From Mesorhizobium sp. WSM3859 (GTDB taxonomy: Bacteria > Pseudomonadota > Alphaproteobacteria > Rhizobiales > Rhizobiaceae), in assembly GCF_002295065.1 (NCBI RefSeq), contig NZ_NSGG01000003.1, positions 310,001 to 374,000 on the forward strand: a stretch of 64,000 nt of DNA, in the 5' to 3' direction. The notes under the pieces are model-generated. The model had not been told where the DNA came from and searched no databases. It saw only the letters and a list, made by a program, of their open reading frames with translations. This document shows positions 1 to 9,800 of the stretch, in pieces. How positions within the stretch are numbered: position 1 is the stretch's first letter; each line of letters begins with the position of its first letter. The position numbers and the translations under genes are program-made.

Positions 1-1083
1 CTGCTCGATGGCGTGCGCGGTCCAGCCGACGCTGCGGCCGAGCGCGAACAGGCGGAAGGGCGCATCGGCCGGCAGGCGCAGGCTGCGCGTTGTAGCGGCC
101 AGGGCGAAATCGATGTTCGGATGCAGGCCGGTCGCGGCAAGGACCGCCTTGCGCAGCCGCGACAGCCCGTCGTCGATCTCGAGGCCGGAGAAGAGGCCCT
201 CGGCGCGCGGGTCGCCTTCCGGATAGAGCGGATGGCCGAAGCCCGGCAGCGGCCGGTCATGCGCGAGCCAGCGGGCGATCGCTTCATCGGGACCCAGGCG
301 CTCCGCATCCTCGACCAGCGCGATCGCCGCAGCACCGGCGCCGCCATGGCGCGGGCCGCTCAGCGTCGCGAGACCCGCGAGCAGGCAGGCGGCGACCGGT
401 GCGCCGGTCGAAGCCGCGACGCGGGCGGCGAAGGTCGAAGCGTTGAGCTCGTGGTCGGCCAAAAGCACCAGCGCCCTGCGGATAAGGTCGGCGCCGCCAG
501 CTTCCACCGACCAGCCTTGCGCCAGCCTCGCATGCACGGGCTCGGAATCCGGCGCTGCGCCGAGCGCGGTGGCCAGCGCGCTGGTCGCTGCGGCGCCGTC
601 CTGCTGCAGCATGGCCGGCCTGCGGCCGAGCGAGGGCCAGCCTTCGGCCGCGAGCGCCGAGAGCCTGGCGAAAGCCGTCGGCGTGCCGCTCTGCCGGGCG
701 GCCGACGGCGTCAGCGAGGCGAACGACACCGGACGGTCGGAGGCCCACAGGAGTTCGGCGGTCTCCTCCAGCGTCGCCGCCGCCGAAAGCGCCACCGCGT
801 CCTTGCCGCGATAGATCAGCCGGCCATGCAGCACCGTCGAGATCGACGTGGCGACGGCCGGTTCGCCCCAGGCGATGGCGCTTTCGGCGATCGCCTGCGG
901 GCTCCGTCCGCGGTCGCGACGCGTGGCAAGTGCTGCGATGTCGTCGGCGCGGTACTGGCTGCGGCGCGGGTCGGCGTCGTCCGGCTTCATGCCGATACGG
1001 CCGCGGCTGACATAGGCATAGAGCGTCTGCGGCCGGACATTCAGCCGCTCCAGCGCCTGCTCCCGCGTCAGCCATTCCGTCAT
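1..1083 (-). CDS. Citrate synthase family protein with N-terminal helix-turn-helix domain (partial)
   Basis: The gene starts with ATG at 1083 and runs off the left edge, so the last residues are missing. Residues 1-55 read as a MerR/excisionase-type helix-turn-helix (LTREQALERLNV, QTLYAYVSRGRIG, QYRADDIAALATRR). The rest is a citrate synthase fold: HELNAST, GPRHGGAG with the first catalytic His, GFGHPLYPEGDPRA with the second, and HPNIDFALA keeping the catalytic Asp. The usual GFGHR motif is GFGHP here. The family condenses acetyl-CoA with oxaloacetate or a related 2-oxoacid. The fused DNA-binding domain suggests a possible regulatory role, which is inference. It is divergent from a second citrate synthase paralogue at 1173, with 89 bp between them. 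Confidence 0.88.
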   Translation of the reverse strand, partial: MTEWLTREQALERLNVRPQTLYAYVSRGRIGMKPDDADPRRSQYRADDIAALATRRDRGRSPQAIAESAIAWGEPAVATSISTVLHGRLIYRGKDAVALSAAATLEETAELLWASDRPVSFASLTPSAARQSGTPTAFARLSALAAEGWPSLGRRPAMLQQDGAAATSALATALGAAPDSEPVHARLAQGWSVEAGGADLIRRALVLLADHELNASTFAARVAASTGAPVAACLLAGLATLSGPRHGGAGAAAIALVEDAERLGPDEAIARWLAHDRPLPGFGHPLYPEGDPRAEGLFSGLEIDDGLSRLRKAVLAATGLHPNIDFALAATTRSLRLPADAPFRLFALGRSVGWTAHAIEQ

Positions 1084-1102
1084 TTGCCGCCTTACATTGA
1101 TT

Positions 1103-1116
1103 ATCTTGATCAAGAT
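1103..1116. promoter_or_regulatory. Perfect palindrome in the divergent citrate synthase promoter region
   Basis: ATCTTGATCAAGAT is a perfect 14-bp palindrome lying 20 bp upstream of the leftward start and 57 bp upstream of the rightward start. A second, looser inverted repeat (GCATTG/CAATGC) follows at about 1121-1149. The position suits an operator controlling both genes. The neighbouring HTH-citrate synthase is an obvious candidate binder, but this is inference. Confidence 0.4.
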
Positions 1117-1172
1117 TGATGCATTGATTGCGCAGCATTAATTGCAATGCGCAAAAGGTCAAGGAGACGATC

Positions 1173-2258
1173 ATGGCGAATGGGCTCGATGATGTTGTGG
1201 CGGCCGACACGGTGCTTTCCGATGTCGACGGTGCGGGCGGGCACCTGACCATCCGCGGCCATTCTCTGGCGGAGCTCGTCGGCCGCTGGCGCTACGCGCA
1301 GGTGGTGCGCCTGCTGTTCGACGGCTTCTTCGACGACCTCCCAGGCGATGCCGCACTGGAAAGGGCGATCGGCAAGGCGCGGGTCGAGGTATTTGAGCGT
1401 GTGAAACCGCTGCTTGCCCAGCTTGCGCCGCTCGATATCTACAGCGGCACGCGGGCCGGCATGGCCATCCTGCCGGATGGCGACGGGCTTGATGACGCGC
1501 TCAGGCTCATCGCGGCGCCGGCGGTGCTGACGCCGGCCCTGCTGCGGCTTGGCCGGGGCGAGACGCCGATCGCTCCCGACGCAAAAGCCGATCATGCCGG
1601 CGATATGCTCAGGATGCTTGCCGGCACCGCCTCGCCGGCGCTTGCCAGGGCACTGGACAGCTATCTGGTGACGGTCTGCGAACACGGGCTCAATGCCTCG
1701 ACCTTCGCGACCCGCGTGGTGGCCTCGACACAGGCCGGGCTGACCTCGGCGATCCTGGCCGGGCTCGGCGCGTTGAAAGGCCCGCTGCATGGCGGCGCGC
1801 CGGGGCCGGTGATCGAGATGCTTGACGCCATCGAGGCCAGCGGCGACGCCACCGCATGGCTCGGTAATGAGATCGCGCATGGCGAGCGCATCATGGGCTT
1901 CGGCCATCGCATCTACCGCGTGCGCGATCCGCGCGCCGACGCGCTGAAGGCGGTCGTGCGGCAGCTTGGTTCTCGCAACGAGACCGGTAGCCGGCTGGCC
2001 TTCGCCGAGACAGTGGAACAGGCCGCGCTCGAGGTGCTCAGGATCGCCAAGCCGCAGCGCTCGATCCAAACCAATGTCGAGTTCTACACCGCGCTTCTGC
2101 TCGAAGCGGTCGGGTTCCCGAAAGAGGCTTTCTCCAATGTCTTCGCCGCCGGCCGTGTCGCTGGCTGGACCGCGCATGCACGCGAGCAGCAGGCGACCGG
2201 ACGGCTGATCCGGCCGCAGTCGCATTATGTCGGGCCGGTGCCCGATCTGGTGGCCTAG
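1173..2258 (+). CDS. Citrate synthase / 2-methylcitrate synthase family protein
   Basis: This is a 361-residue citrate synthase-fold enzyme without the HTH domain of its divergent partner. Family landmarks in order are HGLNASTFATRV, GPLHGGAPGP (catalytic His), GFGHRIYRVRDPRA (second His) and TNVEFYTALL. In the last motif the usual catalytic Asp of NVDFY is Glu; acidic substitutions at this site occur in some family members, but activity should not be assumed. GWTAHAREQ near the C terminus is the normal CoA/substrate region. The ATG at 1173 is chosen over an in-frame ATG at 1128 because AAGGAG lies 6 bp before it and homology begins near there. The acceptor 2-oxoacid cannot be read from sequence. 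Confidence 0.9.
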   Translation: MANGLDDVVAADTVLSDVDGAGGHLTIRGHSLAELVGRWRYAQVVRLLFDGFFDDLPGDAALERAIGKARVEVFERVKPLLAQLAPLDIYSGTRAGMAILPDGDGLDDALRLIAAPAVLTPALLRLGRGETPIAPDAKADHAGDMLRMLAGTASPALARALDSYLVTVCEHGLNASTFATRVVASTQAGLTSAILAGLGALKGPLHGGAPGPVIEMLDAIEASGDATAWLGNEIAHGERIMGFGHRIYRVRDPRADALKAVVRQLGSRNETGSRLAFAETVEQAALEVLRIAKPQRSIQTNVEFYTALLLEAVGFPKEAFSNVFAAGRVAGWTAHAREQQATGRLIRPQSHYVGPVPDLVA

Positions 2259-2424
2259 GTGCGTCGATATTCAGGTGAGGCCTGCCTGCAAATGGCGGCT
2301 TCCTGCGCTTCCGGTGCTCGCGTACGCAAAGTACGTTTCGCTCCGGTTCTCGGAAACCACCCAGTTTGGTCGCTTCGCGCCCGTCTTCGACTCCGACTCG
2401 GCCTGACCTGAATCTCGACACACC
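2259..2424. repeat. RIME-like inverted-repeat element, copy 1
   Basis: This is one of three related copies (others at 30020-30160 and 45289-45430). It begins at the base after the citrate synthase stop codon. The outer arms are a CGATATTCAGGTGAGGC-type left end and a GGCCTGACCTGAATCTCGAC-type right end. Inside is a smaller hairpin around CGTACGCAAAGTACG. This copy is about 23 bp longer than the others near its right end. The remainder of the gap to 2577 holds nothing I recognise except the likely promoter of the patatin gene. Confidence 0.85.
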
Positions 2425-2577
2425 TCAGGGCGGCGCTTTTTGTCTGGAGCCTGGTGACAAAGATTTCATGTGTCCTTGTGTTTCGGGGTGCCTATATGCT
2501 GCACTGCAACATAATTTCGCTTTGATGCTGTCCGATGGCAGATCCAGCGAGGCGCTCGGCATATCAAGGACAACGCC

Positions 2578-3708
2578 ATGGCGAACAACGGCAAGTCGGA
2601 GGAAAAGAAGAAGATCAACATCGCCCTCCAGGGAGGCGGCTCGCATGGCGCCTTCTCCTGGGGTGTGCTCGACCGGCTGCTGGAGGATGGGCGGCTGGAG
2701 ATCGCGGCGGTGTCCGGCACCAGCGCCGGCGCCATGAACGCGGTGGCGCTGGCCGACGGTTTTGTCCGGGGCGGCGTGGAAGGGGCGCGCAAAAAGCTCG
2801 ACGATTTCTGGCGGGCGGTGGCCTCGAAGGGCCGTTTCAGCCCGGTACAGCGCATGCCGTGGGACATCGCGTGGGGCAACTGGTCGATCGAGAACACGCC
2901 GGGCTATCTCTTCTTCGACACGATGTCGCGGGTGTTCTCGCCCTATGTCGCCAATCCGCTCGGCCTCAATCCGCTGCGCGATGTGGTGGCGAAGGAGATC
3001 GACTTCGGCAATGTGCGCGCCTGCAAGTCGATGGAGCTGTTCATCTCGGCGACCAATGTCGAGACCGGGCAGCTGCGCGTCTTCTCCGACGGCGAAATCG
3101 ACCTCGACACGGTGATGGCCTCGGCCTGCCTGCCGCAATTGTTCCAGGCGGTGGAGATAAAGGGCGTGCCCTATTGGGATGGCGGCTATGGCGGCAACCC
3201 AGCGCTCTATCCGTTCTTCAAGACGGCGGCGACCGAGGATGTGCTCCTGGTGCAGATCAATCCCGTGGTGCGCGAAGGCACGCCGAAAAGCGCCAACGAG
3301 ATCCAGAACCGCATCGACGAGATCACTTTCAACGCCGGGCTGCTGCGCGAATTCCGCTCGATCGCCTTCGTCAAGGAACTGATCGCGGCCGGACGCCTGC
3401 CGCATGGCGAATACCGCGACATCCGCATGCACCGCATCGATGCCGACGAGGCGTTCAAGGACCTTTCGGCGTCGTCAAAGGTCAATGCCGAATGGGCTTT
3501 CATCGCCTATCTGCGCGACCTCGGCCGCAGTGCCGCCAGCGACTGGCTGGAAGAGAATTACGACGCCGTCGGCCAGCGCGCCACGCTGGATCTTTCAGGC
3601 GAGCTCGATGACGGCTTCAGGCCGTTGCGCGGCCCCGCGCCGGGGCGCCGCGTGAAGGAATTCCTCGCCGCGCGCATCAAGCCGGAATCCGCGCGACGTC
3701 GGGCGTAG
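2578..3708 (+). CDS. Patatin-like phospholipase family protein
   Basis: This 376-residue protein has all patatin hallmarks: the glycine-rich oxyanion loop GGGSHGAF (about residues 19-26), the nucleophile elbow GTSAG with Ser49, and the DGG motif with Asp201, which together form the Ser-Asp dyad. The family hydrolyses acyl esters of phospholipids or related lipids. No signal peptide is evident, so a cytoplasmic or membrane-surface location is likely. The basic tail (RRVKEFLAARIKPESARRRA) is unremarkable for the family. It stands alone on its strand between a repeat element and an aldehyde dehydrogenase gene. The native substrate is unknown. Confidence 0.9.
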   Translation: MANNGKSEEKKKINIALQGGGSHGAFSWGVLDRLLEDGRLEIAAVSGTSAGAMNAVALADGFVRGGVEGARKKLDDFWRAVASKGRFSPVQRMPWDIAWGNWSIENTPGYLFFDTMSRVFSPYVANPLGLNPLRDVVAKEIDFGNVRACKSMELFISATNVETGQLRVFSDGEIDLDTVMASACLPQLFQAVEIKGVPYWDGGYGGNPALYPFFKTAATEDVLLVQINPVVREGTPKSANEIQNRIDEITFNAGLLREFRSIAFVKELIAAGRLPHGEYRDIRMHRIDADEAFKDLSASSKVNAEWAFIAYLRDLGRSAASDWLEENYDAVGQRATLDLSGELDDGFRPLRGPAPGRRVKEFLAARIKPESARRRA

Positions 3709-3833
3709 AGCGGCTCGCTGCCTGTCAGCAAGTCCACCTTGACTGTCAGCATCTTCCCCAACGGAACCGGCGGGGCGCTGGATCATGCCCGCGGCGCGAT
3801 GTAGTCTTACCTGAACGTAAAGGGGAGGTTGCG

Positions 3834-5255
3834 ATGCTGCAGACCAGGCAGAACGCGCTCGGAGTCCGGTTTGAAGCGCAGTGCAGGGCTTTCGAGAAGG
3901 AGCCCTTCCCGACACTGGACGTGCGCAAGGACCGGCTGAACCGCCTTCTGACGCTCACCGAAAAGCACGAGGCCGAGATATGTGCGGCGATCGACAGCGA
4001 TTTTTCCGCCCGCTCGGCTGAGGAGACGCGGCTCGCCGAATTGTTCGTCGTGCGCGCCGGCATCAGGCATGCGCTGTCGCATCTGAGCGCCTGGATGCGC
4101 GAGCGGCGCGTCGCAACCAGCCTGCCGTTCCTGCCGGGACGCAACCGCCTCTTGCCGCAACCGCTCGGCGTCGTCGGCATCGTCTCGCCGTGGAACTATC
4201 CATTCCAACTCGCCATCGCGCCGGCGACCGCGGCAATCGCGGCCGGCAACCGGGTGCTGATCAAGCCGTCGGAGCTGACGCCGAAGTTTTCGGACCTGCT
4301 TGCCAGCCTGGTCGAGAAATACTTCGCCGCCGACGAGGTCAGCGTGATGGTCGGCGACGCGGATGTCGGGAAGGCGTTCGTGTCGTTTCCGTTCGACCAT
4401 CTCCTGTTCACCGGCTCGACCGCCGTCGGCCGCCAGGTGGCGCTGGCCGCCGCCGCCAATCTGACACCGGTGACGCTGGAACTCGGCGGCAAGTCGCCGG
4501 CAATCTTCGACCCGTCCTGCGACCTCGACGCGGCGGTCGCCAGCGTCGCCTATGGCAAGCTGCTCAATGCCGGACAGACCTGCATAGCGCCAGACTATCT
4601 GATGGTCCCGCGGGGCCAGGGCGCGACGGTCGCGGACAAGTTTGCCGCCGCCATGACCAAGCTCTATCCGCGCCTCGGCGACAATCCCGACTATACGGCG
4701 ATCGTCAGCGAGCGGCATCACCGGCGGCTGGCCGATATGGTCGCCGAGGCGCGCGACAGCGGCGCCGATATCGTCGAGGTCAACCCGGCCAACGAGACGC
4801 TTGGCGTCAGCGACCGCAAGATGGCGCCGGTGCTGGTGCGCAATGCTGGCGACAATCTGCGGCTGATGCGCGAGGAAATCTTTGGGCCGGTGCTGCCGAT
4901 CGTCGAATATGGCGCGGTCGACGAGGCCATCGAGCATGTGAACCGGGGCGAGCGACCCTTGGCGCTCTACTGGTTCGGCAGCGACAGCACCAATCGCCAA
5001 AGGGTGATGCGCGAGACGGTGGCCGGCGGCGTCACGATCAACGACTGCATGCTGCATCTGGTGCAGGAGCGGCAGCCCTTCGGCGGCGTCGGCGAGAGCG
5101 GCACCGGCGCCTATCACGGCGAATGGGGATTCCGCACCTTCAGCAAGGAAAAGCCGATCTTCATCCAGTCTAAGTTCAGTGCAGGCGGCCTGCTGCGTCC
5201 GCCCTATGGCAAGACCTTCGAGTGGATCTTCCGGTTGCTGAACCTCATCACTTGA
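3834..5255 (+). CDS. Coniferyl-aldehyde-type NAD(P)-dependent aldehyde dehydrogenase
   Basis: This 473-residue member of the aldehyde dehydrogenase superfamily oxidises aldehydes to acids with NAD(P). Visible motifs are the PWNYPFQL cofactor/active-site segment, ELGGKSP with the general base Glu216, and NAGQTCIAPDY with the nucleophile Cys250. FGGVGESGTGAYHGEWGF near the C terminus is the pattern of the coniferyl-aldehyde dehydrogenase (CalB) subgroup, which lacks the longer N terminus of other ALDHs. The hydrophobic-basic C terminus (KTFEWIFRLLNLIT) is also seen in this subgroup. A GGGGAGG ribosome-binding site lies just upstream. In vivo the substrate may be any aromatic or long-chain aldehyde. 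Confidence 0.88.
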   Translation: MLQTRQNALGVRFEAQCRAFEKEPFPTLDVRKDRLNRLLTLTEKHEAEICAAIDSDFSARSAEETRLAELFVVRAGIRHALSHLSAWMRERRVATSLPFLPGRNRLLPQPLGVVGIVSPWNYPFQLAIAPATAAIAAGNRVLIKPSELTPKFSDLLASLVEKYFAADEVSVMVGDADVGKAFVSFPFDHLLFTGSTAVGRQVALAAAANLTPVTLELGGKSPAIFDPSCDLDAAVASVAYGKLLNAGQTCIAPDYLMVPRGQGATVADKFAAAMTKLYPRLGDNPDYTAIVSERHHRRLADMVAEARDSGADIVEVNPANETLGVSDRKMAPVLVRNAGDNLRLMREEIFGPVLPIVEYGAVDEAIEHVNRGERPLALYWFGSDSTNRQRVMRETVAGGVTINDCMLHLVQERQPFGGVGESGTGAYHGEWGFRTFSKEKPIFIQSKFSAGGLLRPPYGKTFEWIFRLLNLIT

Positions 5256-5614
5256 CAGCTTCAGCCCAGGAAGCCCGGGGCAGGGCCGTGCTCAACCAGC
5301 TAATCGCCGCCGGATGTCGAAGATTTTTTGCATCATGCTGACGGCTGCTGCCAGTGACCTTGGGGAAGCCTTGGAAAAGTCATCTGCGTGCCCGCTAAAG
5401 TGCGGCCGGCTGGCAGAAAAGCTTCGTTTTGTCGAGGTATTGCGTTCCCTGGCGCAATGATCCTGCAACTTTTCCGACTATATTGCGCCGCAACTTTCGG
5501 GTAGAAGGCGCACTTCGCCGATCACGGCAAATTGAACCGGACCCTGCGCGCACCCATATCGGCCGCGCGCCCGGAGTCGGAAGCGCCGACTTCGCCAGGT
5601 CCTGCAACGGAAAA
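5256..5614. other. Intergenic region upstream of RND efflux operon
   Basis: These 359 bases contain no gene I can support. A 48-codon reading frame at 5314-5460 has no recognisable family pattern or ribosome-binding site. A short inverted repeat TTGCG/CGCAA lies near 5440-5457. The efflux promoter is presumably here but I cannot place it. Confidence 0.4.
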
Positions 5615-6814
5615 ATGACGATGCCGAAAATCAGGTTTCACAAGCTTGCGGCCATAGCTGTGCTCATCGGTTTCGCGGCCTGGATGGGAACGGGCGAGTT
5701 TTCCTCCGTCGGCAGCGCCGCCGACAAGTCGGCTACCACCGACAAGTCGGTCACCACCGACAAACAGGCCGGCGCCGCGAAGCCGGAGGCGGCCAAGCCG
5801 AACACTGCCGAAGCCGAGCCGAAGGCCGCGCCGCGCACCGTCGCGGTGGTGACGCCGCCGCGCAAGACCTTCGCGCGGGCGATACGGATCTCGGGTCTCA
5901 CCGAGGCCGACAAGCGCGCGGTGCTTGCAACGCGCGTCAATGGCGTCATCGACAAGCTGCCGGTCAAGCAGGGCGACCACGTCAAGACAGGCGACCTGGT
6001 GCTGATGCTTGCCGCCGAAGAGAAAATCTCGATGGTCGACAACGCGAAGCAGCTTGTGGTGCAGCGGAAGGCCGAGCTCGATGCCGCCGAGCGGCTGGCC
6101 AAGACCGGCAATCTGCCGAAGCTGCAGCTCGACACCGCCCGGTCCAACCTGACCCAGGCGCAATCGCAGCTCGAAACCGCGCAGGCCGAGCTCGACCGCA
6201 ACGAGGTCAAGGCGCCGTTCGACGGCGTCATTGACCGCATTCCGGTGGAGCTCGGCAGCTCGGTGATGCAGGGCGGCGAGGTGGCGACGGTCCTTAAGCT
6301 CGATCCGGTGATCGCGCGCGGCGAGATCAGCGAGCGCGACCTGCGCTATGTCAAAATCGGCGACGAGGCCGATGTCCGCCTGGTCAACGACCAGAAGGTC
6401 ACCGGCACGGTTCGCTACATCAGCCGCGACGCCTCGGCGCAGACCCGCACCTTCCGCGTCGAAGTGGCGATCCCCAATGGCGACGGCTCCATCCCCGCCG
6501 GCATGACGGCTGAGATCACGCTCAGCGCCGAGCCGACCAATGCGGTCATGCTGCCGCGCTCGGTGGTGACACTGGGCGACAAGGGCGATCTCGGCATCCG
6601 CGCCGTCGGCAAGGACAACAAGGTGGCGTTCTTCCCGATCGACCTGGTCGACGACACGCCGCATGGACTAGTGCTGGGCGGCATTCCGGAAGATGCGCGC
6701 ATCATCGTCGCCGGCCAGGAGCTGGTGAAGGAAGGCGACCTGGTGAAGCCGGTCGAGGCTGACCAGGCGACCATCAACAAGCTGATCGGCGAAGCCACCG
6801 CCGGCACGCAGTAA
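5615..6814 (+). CDS. RND efflux system periplasmic adaptor subunit (HlyD/AcrA family)
   Basis: This 399-residue membrane fusion protein links an inner-membrane RND pump to the outer membrane. The N terminus has a single hydrophobic segment (LAAIAVLIGFAAWMG) followed by an Ala/Lys/Pro-rich linker with repeated DKS-TT units. A biotinyl-lipoyl-like half motif (GVIDKLPVKQGDHVKTGDLVL) precedes an alpha-helical hairpin (VVQRKAELDAAERL to QAELDRNEVK). The second lipoyl half (APFDGVIDRIPVELGSSV), a beta barrel and a membrane-proximal domain follow. The ATG at 5615 is chosen because the hydrophobic segment follows directly. It is 71 bp upstream of the permease gene and probably in its operon. No outer-membrane factor is encoded nearby. 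Confidence 0.9.
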   Translation: MTMPKIRFHKLAAIAVLIGFAAWMGTGEFSSVGSAADKSATTDKSVTTDKQAGAAKPEAAKPNTAEAEPKAAPRTVAVVTPPRKTFARAIRISGLTEADKRAVLATRVNGVIDKLPVKQGDHVKTGDLVLMLAAEEKISMVDNAKQLVVQRKAELDAAERLAKTGNLPKLQLDTARSNLTQAQSQLETAQAELDRNEVKAPFDGVIDRIPVELGSSVMQGGEVATVLKLDPVIARGEISERDLRYVKIGDEADVRLVNDQKVTGTVRYISRDASAQTRTFRVEVAIPNGDGSIPAGMTAEITLSAEPTNAVMLPRSVVTLGDKGDLGIRAVGKDNKVAFFPIDLVDDTPHGLVLGGIPEDARIIVAGQELVKEGDLVKPVEADQATINKLIGEATAGTQ

Positions 6815-6885
6815 AGCACGACGCGCCATCACCAGTCCAATCCGGCGGTGGGTCCGCAGCCTTTGAAGCATAACAGGCCGAAGTC

Positions 6886-9800
6886 ATGGATATCGTCAGA
6901 CTCGCCATCAACAACGCCCGCCTCACAATATCGGCGCTGCTGTTCCTGGTCGTAGCGGGCTGGGTTGCCTATCAGTCGACACCGAAGGAAGCGGAACCCG
7001 ACGTTCCGATTCCGATGATGTATGTCAGCCTGATCTATCAGGGCATCTCGCCGGAGGATTCCGAGCGGCTGCTGTTGAGGCCGATGGAAAGCAAGCTCAA
7101 GAGCCTCAAGGGGCTCAAGGAGATGCGCTCGGCCGCCTTCCAGGGCGGCGGCTACGTGCTGGTCGAATTTCAGCCGCAGACCGATCTGGCGACCGCGCTA
7201 CAGGATACCCGAAGCAAGGTGCAGGACGCCAAGGCCGACCTGCCGCAGGCGGCCGAGGAGCCGACGGTCAACGAGGTCAACGTCTCGGAATTCCCGGTCC
7301 TGGTCGTGACACTTTCCGGCGATGTGCCGGAGCGCGTGCTGACATCGGCGGCGCGCGAGCTGCGCGACCGCATCGAGGAAGTGCCGGGCGTGCTCGAAGG
7401 CTCACTGCAGGGCGCGCGCGACGACCTCGTCGAGGTGGTCGTCGATCCGGTGAAGCTCTCCTCCTACGGGCTGCAGCTCGACCAGGTGATCCAGGGCGTG
7501 GCCTCCTCCAACAGCCTGGTGGCGGCAGGCAATCTCGAGGGCTCGGAAGGCAAATACGCGGTCAAGGTGCCGTCGCTGATCGAGACGCCGGAAGATGTCG
7601 CCAACCTGCCGGTGGTCGCCACGCCGAACGCCGTGGTCCAGGCGAAGGACATCGCTACAATTCGCTCGACCTTCAAGGATGCCGAGACGGTCACCCGCCT
7701 CGACGGCAAGCCGGCGATCGCCATCGAGGTGAAGAAGCGCATCGGCGCCAATCTCATCGACACGCTGACCCATGTCAGGGAAGTGTCGGACAATTTCATC
7801 AAGACGATGCCCGAGGGCATGCACGTCACCTACACGCAGGACAAGTCGGTCTTCGTCAACCAGCTGCTCGGCGACCTGCAGAACCATGTGATGATCGCCG
7901 TCATCCTGGTGTTCATCGTCATCCTCTATGCGCTGTCGGGACGGGCCTCGCTGCTCATCGGCCTTGCCATCCCGTCGTCCTTCCTGATGGGCATCCTGCT
8001 GCTTGCCATGATGGGCTACACGATCAACATGATCGTGCTGTTCAGCCTGATCCTGGCGGTCGGCATGCTGGTGGACGACGCCATCATCGTCACCGAATTC
8101 GCCGAACGGCGCATGAGCGAGGGCATGCCGAAGGCGGACGCCTTCGCGCTCGCCGCCAAGCGCATGGCCGGGCCGGTGATCGCGGCGACAATGACGCGCA
8201 TCGCCGCCTTCTCGCCGCTGCTCTTCTGGCCGGGCATCATCGGCGACTTCATGAAGTACATGCCGATCACGCTGATCGTGACGCTGTCGGCCTCGATGCT
8301 CTACGCGCTGGTCTTCGCGCCGACTTTGGGCGCGATCTTCGCCAAGGCGCCGGAGCATCACGAGGAAGGCAATCGCGATGGCTGGTACATGGCGATCGTC
8401 AAGCAGGCGGTGCGCTTCCCGGTCACCGTCATCCTGCTCACCGTCGGCCTGCTGGTCGGCGTCGGCTTCGCCTATTCGAAATATGGCGCGGGCGTCGAGT
8501 TCTTCCCCAGCGTCGAGCCGGATTACGGCCTGCTCTATGTCCATGCCCGCGGCAATCTTTCGCTGGCCGAAATGGACGCCGCCACCAAGACGGCGGAAAG
8601 CCGGCTGCTCGGCTGGCCCGGCGTGAAGTCGGTCTATACGCGCGTCGGCAAGACGCAGGGCGGCGGCCAGGATGTTCCGGAAGACGTGGTCGGGGTCATC
8701 CAGTACGAGTTCGTCGACTGGCGCGAGCGCAAATCCGCCAATCAGATCCTCGACGATCTGCGCGGCGTGATGGCCGGCATTCCCGGCGTCGATGTCGAGG
8801 TGCGCGTTCCGGAAGCCGGCCCGCCGACCGGCAAGCCGATCCAGATCCGGCTGTCGGCCGCTGACCCGGCGGGGCTGGACGACAAGGCGCGCGCGGTGGC
8901 GGCGCGCATCGCCAAGATCCCCAACGTCATTGACATTTCGGACGGCTTGCCGCCGCCCGGCGTCGACTGGGCGCTTGAGGTCGACCGCGCCAAGGCGGCG
9001 CAATACGGCATCAGCCCGACTTCGGTGGGCACGGTGGTGCAACTGGTCACCAACGGCCTCAAGCTCTCGGAATACCGACCGGCCGGCGCCGACGACGCGG
9101 TCGACATAAGGTTGCGCCTGCCGGAAGACCGGCGCACGCTGTCGACGCTCGACGAGCTCCGTGTGCAGACCTCGCAAGGGTCGGTGCCGATCTCCAACTT
9201 CGTCGTGCGCAAGCCCGAGCCGACCGTCGGCATCCTCAACCGCATCGACGGCGCGCGCACCGTGGTGGTGCAGGCCAATGTCAGTGCCGGCGCGCAGGTC
9301 GCGGCGGTGCAGGAACAGGTGACCAAGGCCGTCACCGATATGGATCTCGGCAGCGGCATCCGCTGGAAGCTCGCCGGCTCCAACGAGGACAGCGCGGAAG
9401 CCAGCGCCTTCCTCGGCAAGGCCTTTGGTGCTGCGATCTTCCTGATCTTCCTTGTGCTGCTGGCGCAGTTCAACAAGTTCACCAGCGTGTGGCTTGTCTT
9501 GTCCTGCGTGGTCATGGCGACGATCGGCGTGTTCCTAGGCTTGCTTCTGACCGGCGAGGCCTTCGGCATCGTCATGTCGGGCATCGGCGTTATCGCATTG
9601 GCCGGCGTGGTGGTGAACAACAACATCGTGCTCATCGACACCTATGACCGGCTGCGCGAGGAAGGCTGGGACAAGATGGACGCGGTGCTGCAAACCTGCC
9701 GCGAACGCGCCCGTCCGGTGGTGCTGACGGCGGTGTCGGCCATCCTCGGCGTGCTGCCGATCGCCTTCGGCCTCGGTCTCGAAATCTTCCATCACGAGAC

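Noticed and set aside
284..1252. Leftward frame overlapping both citrate synthase genes
   Set aside because: It reads across the true ATG at 1083 in another frame, with Arg/Gly-rich sequence, while the frame starting at 1083 carries HTH and citrate synthase motifs.
5314..5460. 48-codon ORF upstream of the efflux adaptor gene
   Set aside because: No ribosome-binding site, no recognisable family and no codon bias like the neighbours.
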